DNA of 64,000 nt from Acholoe squamosa (taxonomy: Eukaryota > Annelida > Polychaeta > Phyllodocida > Polynoidae), in the NCBI GenBank assembly GCA_949317995.1, contig OX439036.1, forward strand, positions 103,895,891-103,959,890, given 5' to 3'. A model generated the notes under the pieces. The model was not told the origin of the DNA. It did no database searches and saw only the letters and a program-made list of their open reading frames with translations. Positions 20,501-30,676 of the stretch are shown here, in pieces. Numbering within the stretch: position 1 is the stretch's first letter; every line of letters begins with the position of its first letter. The position numbers were made by a program, and so were the translations under genes.

Positions 20501-23136
20501 GGAATTATAAATTTGTGGCTTTAATTCTAATTTATAAGCATTTCCTATCACAAATCGATCCAAATTTACAGAGATGAGTGAGTTGGTTAGTCAGTTTGAT
20601 CTCTGTTTTGTTTTCCACCCCTTATATCTAGAAGCCAAGATGTGCACGGTTTGTTTTTGATAAGATGAAAGGGTTTATCGATTGATTTAGACTAGATTTT
20701 ACATTGAAAATTTAAGTAGTAACTTGTGGACGAGTATGTTTAATCTGACCATACCGATAAAGTTATTGCTGCACACCGTGCATAAAAGACACCCTCAAAC
20801 TTCAGGTATGCACCTGGCGCTTTATTTGTATCTCTTTATGAATATTTAAAATGCATGCCTTATGTTGAGTACTTCGGTAATTAAGAGATTTTGATTCTAA
20901 TCAAGCCAAGATAAGCTGCAATTGTCCATGTACATTATGTGATGTATCAGATGTTTGATGGTGTTGTTATCAGGCCTTTCGACATTAGCGATGTGTGCTC
21001 CCAGTGAGAAGTTCCTGACGATGGGAGGCCCGCTCGCCATGGGACTGGGCGCTGTACTTGTATCCTCCATAGGTAAGTCTTCTATAGGGAGCCTAAGTCT
21101 CGCGATAAACTGTGTCGTAAAAAAATTTCTGATTTGGAACTAAAATGACCAATATTTGAATTGACCTGGAGGCCCACCATATATAAAATTTTAAGGCTCA
21201 ACTCTCATTCTTAAAAAAGTTATGCTAGGCTTAAAATATTCCCCTATCCTTCAAGCCTGCGGGCGATAATATGCTGAGCTCTGAATCCGCCCGCACGTGA
21301 CGTGACTTACCCTCCCTATACCAATACACAAATGTGGTTTGAACAAATTTTTACGTGCAAGAAGGTTGTAGCTGCATCTGGTAAAATGTACCTTATTGAG
21401 GCCTCACTGAGGTACTTGTTACGTTGTTGACCCAGCAGTTACAACTTTCTTTCACTAAGGCAGGAAATGGCAAATGTGTTTGACATACCGATTTAGCATA
21501 TTACATGTTTTGTAAGGAGTAGAGGATGCTATGGTATTCTGTGTGATATACCACTTCGGCATATTACATGTTTTGTAATCATAACACCCATCCCCATTTT
21601 TTTTATGTTCAATCATTTTCTCATTGGGTCTGTACAAATCACAAGGGTGACCAATTTAGCCTTCAAATATCGAGATTTTGGATATATCCTGAAAAATTCC
21701 ATGCCTGTTGGAGACATGATAGATTTGTATAACATGTTATTCCAGGGTCGGCCTTCCTGCCTCCGACTACAGCACTTGGCGCGGGTCTTTACTCCATCAG
21801 TGTATACGGAGGGTTGGTGCTGTTCGGCATGTTCCTCCTCTACGACACACAGAAGATCATCAAACGTGCAGAGACACATCCAGTCTATGCTGCCACGCCA
21901 TATGACCCCATCAACAAGTAAGCCACTTTACTAGATTTTAACATGTTTGAGACCACCAATACATTAGTAATAAATAAGGGGACTGTTCTACCTCAATTAT
22001 ATATCGTTGTCTCTATTACTTGCTTAACGCATCATATATGATTCAAGAATTTTTTCAAGGTTTGACATGCCCATAGATTTAGTACCAAAATTACCCTTAT
22101 TGGACTGAAGTTTTACAGGGATGAAAGAGTTCAAGGTTTTCCTTGATTTCAAGGTTTTTTTCACTCACTTAGGAAAAATAAGTTTTCTTGAAAATCCTTT
22201 GAAAACAGGATAAAGGAGTCACAAATTACCTCCAGAGGTTGCATACATGCACACAGTCAGGTCCCATAAAACTGCATACAGTGGCAGCATGCCAGTATTT
22301 AGTTCAAGGTTTTCAAGGATTCTCAAGTTTTTCCTTGAAAACTTTCCCCTCTACATTGGTGTTTGTTCCACTCTTCAGTGTAGTCTTAGCAGCAAGCTAT
22401 AGTTCCTATGCTAGAAGAGTGTCGGATAGTATACCCCTTTTCTGCGCGTTATGCTTTCACCATGTAACTATATTGGTCATATATTCCCTGCACCATTTGA
22501 CCTATCTGCATACATTTAACATTGTACTTGGACCATAGGTCGTGTTGTGCAAAAACACCACTACCAGGTGGTGCATATTTTGGGTATGCTATCCGAACAA
22601 GACCTTAGAAAACAGCTATACAGTAGCATTCTGAAGGGATCCTAGGTCATACTCTGCAAAAGGGCCATAATGTGCACATTTCGGGTATAGTATCCAAACA
22701 TCTTGAAAACAGCTTTTCCTGTTATTTGAGGACAAACTACATCCTTATACAAAAAAAAACAAAAAACACACAAACCCTGTAACACACTTATGGATGGGAC
22801 TGGAGGGCATATACAATGCATTTAAAGTTGTTTCATTTTTCAAGGTTTTTTTGTCATTGTTGACTTTCATCCCTGGTTTTAAAGTATTTTTTAAAGAGTT
22901 TAGAATTTCTGTGTGCGTCTCCAGAATTCATTCACCCTGACATATATCCCTGCTTTTGCATATTTATAAGCTAGTTTTACATGCAGTTTTTTTTTCTGGT
23001 ATTATATGAGTTTACACAAAATTTCAGTACTATTTTTCTCTTTACTTTCAGTTCCATTAGCATTTACTTGGACACCATCAACATCTTTATCCGGATCGCT
23101 ACCATACTAGCAGGGGGTGGCAACCGCCGTCGCTAA
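17552..23136 (+). CDS. GHITM: GHITM / TMBIM5 mitochondrial inner-membrane protein
   Basis: A Bax-inhibitor-1 family protein of the inner mitochondrial membrane, linked in mammals to cristae structure and cation exchange. Coding exons: 17552-17750, 18426-18537, 19740-19881, 20216-20414, 20974-21072, 21746-21917 and 23052-23136. All junctions are GT-AG and phases agree, giving 335 residues, close to the human length of about 345. The N-terminus is rich in R, S and T without acidic residues, as expected for a mitochondrial presequence. Seven or so hydrophobic segments follow, and the family signature YDTQKIIKRAE lies near the end, followed by AGGGNRRR. The ATG lies 15 bp after an acceptor (TTTCAG, ending at 17536), so a 5' UTR exon upstream is expected but was not found. 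Introns 1 and 2 are full of MITEs. Confidence 0.95.
18016..18239. mobile_element. MITE-like element related to family T1, in GHITM intron 1
   Basis: Left end CGGTAAATTCGCTCGTATAA and right end GCGGCTTATACAAAGGAATT are imperfectly complementary, with CTTATA-type internal blocks. The right end is duplicated just downstream (18240-18269). It resembles family T1 in its TATAAGNCGC blocks but has different tips. Confidence 0.55.
18698..18920. mobile_element. MITE family T1 with TA duplication, GHITM intron 2
   Basis: Terminal inverted repeats CCGTAATCTCCCACGTATAA and the complement of GCAGGAGATTACGG are flanked by TA on both sides. Other copies are at 19174, 34287 and 46007. A TA duplication and ~30-bp ends fit Tc1/mariner-derived MITEs. 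Confidence 0.8.
19174..19399. mobile_element. MITE family T1, second copy in GHITM intron 2
   Basis: Ends CCGTAATCTCCCGCGTATAA and GCGGGAGATTACGG, flanked by TA. It lies 254 bp from the previous copy in the same orientation of internal blocks. Confidence 0.82.
22538..22715. repeat. Diverged ~100-bp tandem duplication in GHITM intron 6
   Basis: ATAGGTCGTGTTGTGCAAAA with a GGGTATGCTATCC block is repeated as CTAGGTCATACTCTGCAAAA with GGGTATAGTATCC. No other function is evident. Confidence 0.45.
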
Positions 23137-23375
23137 TCCCTTTAGATATTTAAATAGACAAGATGTTTATGCCACTTCTATTGAGATGTAATGATTAACC
23201 GTAATACACACTTAACTCGTCATTAGTTGTTTGTGTAAAATGCTACATATTAAAAAAAAGAAAGAAGTATCCAGGAGTGTACCACATTTTTGTCGCAGAC
23301 ACTGGTTTGCCGAATGTATATAATTGTGAAATAATTGTGCAGAAACCCTTATGTGCTTGTGTTAACAAATTTGTA

Positions 23376-23381
23376 AATAAA
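23376..23381 (+). terminator. Polyadenylation signal of GHITM
   Basis: AATAAA about 240 bp after the GHITM stop codon, followed by a GT-rich stretch (GTAGTTGTGTATATAT). The 3' UTR is short and free of mobile elements. Confidence 0.75.
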
Positions 23382-23461
23382 GAGAGGTAGTTGTGTATAT
23401 ATCGTCGTTATTTTCCATTACTGAGCTAGCCTAACATAGCCTAAGGCCCACTTTATAAGCC

Positions 23462-23602
23462 CAGAGATGTCAGTTGGGTGTTGGTCAAACCTCTGAAAAA
23501 TTTAGGGCCCTTGAACATTTTTTAAGTGGAGGAATTTCTCAACATATGGAACTGCACTTTAAGTTTAAATTTAGGGGCCTCTGAACCATCGAACATCTCT
23601 GA
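23462..23602. mobile_element. Short MITE family M (copy 1)
   Basis: Ends CCAGAGATGTCAGTTGGG and CATCTCTG are complementary. It matches the element at 28937, including the GGCCTCTGAACC block. Confidence 0.6.
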
Positions 23603-24035
23603 AATATTATTTAGCCATGTATATAAGGCCCACAGATCCGTTTTAGACTTTGGTATCTTTCCAAGGCTTCCATGTGTCATGTATAAACTGCATTCTCAGC
23701 ACACTCTTAGAAGCCTCACTCGGCTTCAATGTAATTGGCAGGTTACTAAGATTTTGTAGGGTTTAACAGGATTCCCAGGTCAGGGAAAATAAAGTGGTCA
23801 GTGAATATTAAGATAGTTTAGTGTAAGTCAGGGAAAATCTGCCAGAATGTACTATCCGTGTTGTTAGACCCGAGGTTCGACCTCGGGTCTACTTCTAGTG
23901 TACACGTTTTTGCCGAAGGTTTTTGCGCAAAGGGGTAATGTGCACCATAAATCGACCATTGCAAATTGGTATGGAATAATTTGTAAATTCTGTTGGAATC
24001 ATATAAACTAGGACTATTTATGGTAGGTCTACCTA

Positions 24036-24438
24036 TGTATATAGCCGACATAGGGACACTGTTGGGGCTGGTATAAATGCGGTCAGTAGCACGGAACATT
24101 GCCTCTTTGATTACGTGTATATAGCCGACATAGGGACGCGGTTGGGGCTGGTATAAATGCGGTCAGTAGCAGGGACCATTGCCTCTTTGATTACGTGTAT
24201 ATAGCCGACATAGGGACGCTGTTGGGGCTGGTCTAAACGCGGTCAGTAGCACGGACCACTGCCTCTTTGATTATGTGTATATAGCCGACATAGGGACGCT
24301 GTTGGGGCTGGTATAAATGCGGTCAGTAGCAGGGACCATTGCCTCTTTGATTACGTGTATATAGCCGACATAGGGACGCTGTTGGGGCTGGTATAAATGC
24401 GGTCAGTAGCACGGACCACTGCCTCTTTGATAACATGT
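24036..24438. repeat. 80-bp minisatellite, five copies
   Basis: TGTATATAGCCGACATAGGG recurs at 24036, 24116, 24196, 24276 and 24356 with a constant 80-bp period and very few substitutions, suggesting recent expansion. Confidence 0.92.
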
Positions 24439-24439
24439 A

Positions 24440-25003
24440 CATAGCCTCTCATGTGCAGTTAACCCTTTATGGATGGCATAATGTATTAATGCACAGTTAA
24501 CCCGTTATGAATGGCATGATGCATTGATGCACATTTAACCCTTTATGGATGGCATGATGCATTGATGTGCAGTTAACCCTTTACTGGTGGCATGATGCAT
24601 TGATGTGCAGTTAACCCTTTATGGATGGCAGGATGCATTGATGTACAGTTAACCCTTCATGGATAGCATGATGCATTGATGCACAGTTAACCCTTTATGG
24701 ATGTCACAATGCATTGATGCACAGTTAACCCTTTATGAATGTCATGATGCATTGATGTACAGTTAACCCTTTATTGATGGCAGGATGCATTGATGCACAG
24801 TTAACCCTTTATTGATGATGCATTGATTTGCAGTTAACCCTTTGTGGATAGCAGGATGCATTGATGAACAGTTAACCCTTCATGGATAGCATGATGCATT
24901 GATGCACAGTTAACCCTTTATGGATGTCACAATGCATTGATGCACAGTTAACCCTTTATGAATGGCATAATGCATTGATGTATATTTAACCCTTCATGGA
25001 TGG
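24440..25003. repeat. ~38-bp minisatellite, about 15 copies
   Basis: The unit is AGTTAACCCTTTATGGATGG plus CATGATGCATTGATGCAC, repeated with substitutions and one shortened unit near 24810. It directly abuts the 80-bp array and ends where a SINE head begins. Some successive pairs of variants (around 24640-24720 and 24860-24945) repeat as blocks, indicating higher-order duplication. Confidence 0.88.
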
Positions 25004-25108
25004 TCGGGCCTCCCTAGCCCACTTAAAAGGGTCTATATCTCCTCTTTCCTATCCCCTCAGGATGTGTGTGGTGCACATATGCGCGGGCACTGACACATTT
25101 CTCTGTTT
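25004..25108 (+). mobile_element. SINE head fragment
   Basis: It matches the first ~105 bp of the SINEs at 53875 and 56744 (CCTAGCCCACTTAAAAGGGT through GGCACTGACACATT). The tail is absent; it is abutted on the left by the minisatellite. Confidence 0.7.
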
Positions 25109-25959
25109 TGCTGCAAAGAAGGTTAAACGCTTGTTCTGTGATATCATGACGTCTCAGGGAAAATGATTATTCTGGCCAGGAAAGTCAGGCAATTTCGATC
25201 CAAGATTTTTTGTCGAAACCATGTTTATAACAGGCACATTCACTGGCAAATATTCTGTGACCTGTAGAGATCTATGATTGATGTAAAACCATGACCTATC
25301 TGGATGAGTTTACCATTTATAACTACTTAGAGACATATTCCTCTAAAATTATTTGAAACTTAATTACACAGGGTTGTGTAATCTCTGCGGAAATCCGCGT
25401 TTTTGATGCTCAGGACTACTCTTGAGATCTATGTAAATCCACTGAGAAAATAAATTACCATTTGTAGGGGGGGGTCTAACTTAAAATTTCTGCCAATATC
25501 ATTTCAGATGGAAATATGTTAGCATCCCATTGGTAATCCTGAACATCCCTGTACATCACAGGGTGACATATTCTACCCAAATAACATTTAGATCACTTTT
25601 ATCCTATATATAAAAAGGCATTAGTTCGTCGCTGGTTCCTACCCCATTGAAATAGGCTTGACGGCTTGCCAGGAACAGATAAACCAAAAGAGGCTAGATA
25701 AAAATATGTAATTTTTTAAAAGTTAACTCAATTTTTCTTTAGAAATTCAAATTTTGAGGTACCGCTATTCAATAAATCTTCTCCTTATCGACCAAATCGT
25801 AGGATTCAGGTCCAGATAAAAGTAAACAAAATTTACACAATGCCACAAAATCGTCATAGCTATTTTTTTCCCTCCAATTTCCGCCATTTTGAATCTCGAT
25901 TCGAAGAGATCGGCTCCCGCCCTGATGTAAATAATGGATGAAACTGTAAATTTATTGTA

Positions 25960-28533
25960 AGGCCACACCAAATTAAATAGTTGGTCTATGGATTTCCCGC
26001 ATCATATTTTCAGAACTACAAATTTTTTTTTTTTTTTTTGAAAATGATTTTGTCTATGGATTGTGCCCGCACCATTTTCTGCAAAAATCTGATTTATTAT
26101 TTTTTTTTTTTGGGCCATAATGTTTGAACAAACAATCATTACAATGGCATATACTAGCTTTAAATATAGGGCAGCAATGTGCATTGCTCGTAACTCGAAA
26201 AGAAATAAAATTTAAATTTTTTTGGCAGATGTTATGTACCATAAATTCTTTGATTTGAGGTTCATATCATATTTGAATCAAATCAAAATTGTAGTTTATT
26301 GCAAGGTCAGTAATGCAGGTAATGTTGCTTGTGTAATGGGAAGGGGACAGCTCGGGGTGGATCTGACTACTTACTACTCACTCCCAAACCTCGGATGGGC
26401 AGCGACCACCTCCGGGGAGGCGGCTGCTACAGGATGACAAAACACAGTGACTTTGATCTCAATAAACAGTATATTCCACAGTGGAAACAGGGTACAAATT
26501 ATATATCAAAATGACCAGCACACCCTACCTGACTATATGAGCAATATAATATGAAGTGGTGGAGCCGGCAGATCCGATGTTAGTCCGGCCAAGGCGAGGT
26601 AGTTACCTGCTCTGACTTGACTGTGAGGAAGGAATCTGCAAACTGAGCAAGACGACGTCCTCTCGTGACGTCATGAGAGGACGCCCAGCTACCTCCCGCG
26701 AGATATCGGACCAGCGCGAGACTTGGGTTTTCCCGCCCTGGCCGATCCCGTTACACCTGTATCAGAGAATTTAAGGTAATTGCAGTTAGGCTCTCTGCTG
26801 TTCCAAAGCTCTGGCCCCTTTATACTTGATAGTCTTTTGCATTACATTGTTTCTCCAGAATTAAAATCAATAGCCTTGAGCAAGTCTAGCTTGTGGTCTG
26901 ACATCAGCACTCCCATTCACAGACAGGAACCAGAGGAGGTCAGAAGGGCGGGGGCGCCACTAGTACTGCTGAAGATATATACAGCCGTGTTTCGGCCGTT
27001 ATGGCGCACTTTCAAACAAGTCGATGCCCTGAACAGAGCTCCCAAAAACTCACTTTCCCCAAAAAATCTGCCCTTGAATGTCATCTTATTCCATGTCAAG
27101 ACAAAAGTAAATACAGACTGTACTAGACTGTTAGAGCATAGATTAATTCAACACTGTGCAACATTCAAAAGTCAGTAGAATAAAGAATTCCAGATTGCTT
27201 TGTCAATTGGTATACGGGTCCCTGACAACTTCCATGTCGGGCCGGGACTGAGAAGGGAGCTTGCCTCAGCCTGGTCGGGTGCCAAGAGCAGTGTGCGCCG
27301 TCATTGCCAGCAGCCAGCTTGGTCCTTCCTGAGTGACAGCATGAACATACGACCAATTTAATACCCTTATCTAGGTTGCTCCTACTTGCTCGATGGTATT
27401 TCCCTGGAGAAAAAATGTCCACCTATCCATGTGCATTGATAAGTACCACAATATGCCCCTCGCTGATGCACAATACATGTGCGAATTAAGACAAAATTTG
27501 AAGTTTTAGGGAAGCCATATTATTGATATTGATGGCATCTGTCAAATAGCAATGGGAACGATTTATTCTCTTTTCATCATTGTCATGCCCAAAGGATGTG
27601 CCAACAAGGAAAACTTAAAGGAGCTCTGAATCGGCTACGTCCGCCACAGTGCTAACGTCGGCGGACGTAGGTCATCGATTCAGAGCGCCTTTAAAGGGTT
27701 TCTAACCTTGTCCATGCATGCCATATATTTGCACTTTTGCAAAACTTTGATATGATGGGATTTATTAGGTCTCCTGGAAGAGCCTTGCCGACATTTGTTT
27801 ACATAATTTTAGTTTGCCTAGTCGCCACTCGGGGTAGTTCCAAGGCTCACCACTGAGCCCTTCCAACCTCCTCTGGACAGGAACCAACTCCAAGCAGGTG
27901 TTAAGTAGTGTTATAGTCCTATACATTCACAAGACATCTGCTTGGAGGACTAGATGCTACTCACCCAGATTATTTGCACCACCAAGCCACTATTCGCTAA
28001 CTCCCGCCAAAACTGCGCTATTCGCGCCACATTGCAAAAAAAAGGCGGGAAAGTTGATACATGGATCAACATCACATACCTTCACCATTGGAGGCAAAAG
28101 TGTCTTATGGCTGCCAACCAACTGACTCTGTAGAATATAGACAATTACTCAAAATTTATAATAGTTGGTACTGAAATACCTTTTCCTGCAAAATCCTTAC
28201 ATCTCCTCCTTTAATGACACTACAAATTCAATAAGTAATTCTGCCTCTTATATATAAAATTTCCATCTTTTTTTAAACTTATTCGCACCACCAAAATGAC
28301 TGAAAATGAGAGGACCCTAGTCGTCTCCTATAACTCTTTTCGAGTTAAAAAATTGGCAACTCCTCTCAACTCCTTTCCTGGGAAATCTTTGGTTATCAAA
28401 AAAAAAATCAAAAAAAAAATCGCCCTCTCCACATCTGTGATGTGCAGAATCCATTGACAAAAAAAAAATTTCGCCCTCCCTCTCCATTTTTCCAAAATGA
28501 AAATCCATAGACCAACTTTAATTTGGTGTGGCC
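25960..28533. mobile_element. 2.6-kb inverted-repeat element nested in the previous one
   Basis: Left end AGGCCACACCAAATTAAA with TTGGTCTATGGATTT; the right end carries the complement (AAATCCATAGACCAA, then TTTAATTTGGTGTGGCC). The interior includes a GC-rich stretch at 26560-26760 with a CGTGACGTCATG palindrome and a short 80-bp hairpin. The coding capacity was not identified. Confidence 0.6.
27615..27694. mobile_element. 80-bp palindromic MITE with TTAA flanks
   Basis: AGGAGCTCTGAATCG and CGATTCAGAGCGCCT are near-complementary, with TACGTCCGCC and GGCGGACGTA inside, separated by a short spacer. TTAA occurs on both sides. Confidence 0.7.
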
Positions 28534-28936
28534 TAAATCTGGATTACCCATACTAAGGGCTTTAATTTGATAGGTCATACATTAAAATCAGATGATTAGT
28601 TCTAGAGAAATTACTATTAAAGTTACCTCCGAGAGAATCTGCTGGGAGAGTGCAAAATTGTTTAACGTTGCTATGAGATCGGTTGCTAAGATAAGCGCTT
28701 CTGGTTCAAGACACCAGGGGGCAGCAGTGAGGGAAAGGGGCATGGGGGGAGGGGTAGGACCATACTATTACCATAGCCTTTGCCCTCACTATCTAGTGGC
28801 GAAGCCACTAGTATCCTTCTAAAAACAGTTACCAACAAGACGCTTCAGAGGATATACGTTTTGGGATTTCACACCCCTGTTACAGTGCTAATTCTTAATT
28901 GTGTGTTTGATATGTGATTGCAATAATTAGAAGATT

Positions 28937-29102
28937 CCAGAGATGTCAGTTGGGTTTTGGTCCAACCTCTGAAAATTTAAGGACCTTTGAAGACTTCACA
29001 AGTGAACGCTTTGTCAAAGTATAAAACTGCTCTAAATTCTAAATTTGAGTGGCCTCTGAACCTCTGAAAATAAATGAACCTCTGAAGGTCTGACATCTCT
29101 GG
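28937..29102. mobile_element. Short MITE family M (copy 2)
   Basis: Ends CCAGAGATGTCAGTT and GACATCTCTGG. The internal GGCCTCTGAACC matches the copy at 23462. It lies just beyond the polyadenylation site of the neighbouring minus-strand gene. Confidence 0.7.
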
Positions 29103-29177
29103 AAGATAAACATATACATTTCAATATGACTAGATAAAGAAAAACAATGAGGCGTCCAAATTGTATTTTGGTATTTT

Positions 29178-29183
29178 TTTATT
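29178..29183 (-). terminator. Polyadenylation signal of the six-exon minus-strand gene
   Basis: Minus-strand AATAAA about 1.5 kb after the stop codon at 30677; no closer strong signal was preferred. The position is plausible because a MITE begins just beyond. Confidence 0.45.
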
Positions 29184-30676
29184 GCCATCGGTATAAATCA
29201 GTATGTGAACTATCTTAGTATATTACACTTTATCAGACAGAATTTCATATACAAAAAAACATACATATAAATATCTGTACAAGGTGGGCGCTGCGTATTG
29301 TTGGTTAATGCCATGGTGGTTCTTTTCTCCAGGAGGCATTTCTGTATGTTATGATAACCATTAGATAAACACAGACACTTGAGTTCACGATGATGGTAAA
29401 GTCAATCATGTCATTATCAAGCTATTCCATTCTTCCACCCCCCCTCCCTCCCCCTGGTTTTAAATTCTAACCCCACCCTTGAAATATAAAAAAAGATAAT
29501 AAAGACTAACATTCAGGATTTTAATATGATTTGCACTTTGTGCATCTCTGGTGTTGATTCTAAAGAAGTACAACTTTCAATTCTATGAACTTTTTACAGA
29601 AACAGAAATTTTAAAATGGCAGGCACGCCCCAAAAGATATCATCAAGGTTTAACTGCACATAGAAAAGTTAAAACTTCACTATGAACCTGTCAGACATCT
29701 CTGGATTGTGTGAAATTAAAACTAGAAAAAAAGAAAGAAATGGATGAATGCTCAATGAACAGAAGATAACCTCCCAAGCCTGACTGCTTACAGTGAATGT
29801 TGGTGGTTCACTGTAGACTTGTCAGCTATCTCTGAACACAGTGAAATAATTTGGACTGCAAAAAAAGTTGTGATAATTTCATGTGAGAATTTGACTGGGA
29901 TAAATTTCTAAAAAGAAAATCAGAATTTATTGAATAGGTGACAACTATACCAAGCCTGACTGCACATAGTGACATGTTGCCTTGTCACTATGGACCTGGA
30001 CGTTGTCTCTAAAACTAATAAACTCTGAACTGCTAAAGACTGAACTATAACAGAAAAAATGAACTTGTACAAAACATTTCAAACTGGAACTGAACATAGG
30101 TAATTCATGTTTGCCACTTACTATTATGTGCCAGATCCACAGCTCAATAAATTGAAAAAGAAAAATGTTCACATTAATCATTTGATTGATTCATTATTTT
30201 GTTCATACATCAAATTTGTCTGGTTGAAGTGCTCTGCGCATTGACAACATTAAGCACCTTTATCAATATACATATATGGCACAGGTGTAGTAAGTACCAG
30301 TAAGAGCCCGCTCTTTGATAGTGTTATTCTGCGTAAATGGTGTTACAAAAAAAAATCATATGTAAATAAATAAATAACACTTTATATCAATTATATGATG
30401 ATATATATACCAGATATATCATGATTGTAAAAAAATTACATTCAAAATGTGGAGGGTCATGATGGTGATTTTACATAATACAAAGTATGAGTGATGAGTA
30501 GATAAGGAAGATGGCATTGCATGTGGTATATAAATAACAATGATACTGATCCTCAGGTTCCCAGGTGGAGGTGGGACTTGTGACGTCATGCAGGGGTGGT
30601 GTAACCATGGTGCTTGGTCCATGATGATGTCATGGCCTCATGGTGCTGACCGTCACAATGAGGGGTGAGTGGGTGA
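29184..30676 (-). other. Presumed 3' UTR with a diverged triplicated segment
   Basis: No coding exon was recognised. A ~150-bp segment containing AAGCCTGACTGC and CACTATGAACCTGTCAG-like blocks occurs three times in degenerate form between about 29640 and 30050. Confidence 0.4.

Larger units (their letters stand above)
25369..28879. mobile_element. 3.5-kb inverted-repeat element, family B, with nested insertions
   Basis: Ends CAGGGTTGTG and CACCCCTG are flanked by TTACA on both sides (25364-25368 and 28880-28884), a 5-bp target duplication. The left 240 bp match the 266-bp element at 16367. No transposase was recognised. The inner part is another inverted-repeat element (25960-28533). Short open frames inside, for example 26780-27178 and 27898-28125, match nothing recognisable. 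Confidence 0.65.

Noticed and set aside
24036..25003. CRISPR-like array
   Set aside because: Units are contiguous tandem repeats with no unique spacers, in an intron-bearing eukaryotic genome.
26560..26760. GC-rich segment with a CGTGACGTCATG palindrome as a host promoter or LTR
   Set aside because: It lies inside nested transposons, no TG...CA boundary or second copy was found, and no gene follows.
26780..27178. 132-codon plus-strand frame inside nested transposons
   Set aside because: No motif or family resemblance was found and it lies in inverted-repeat element interior; not enough to call a gene.
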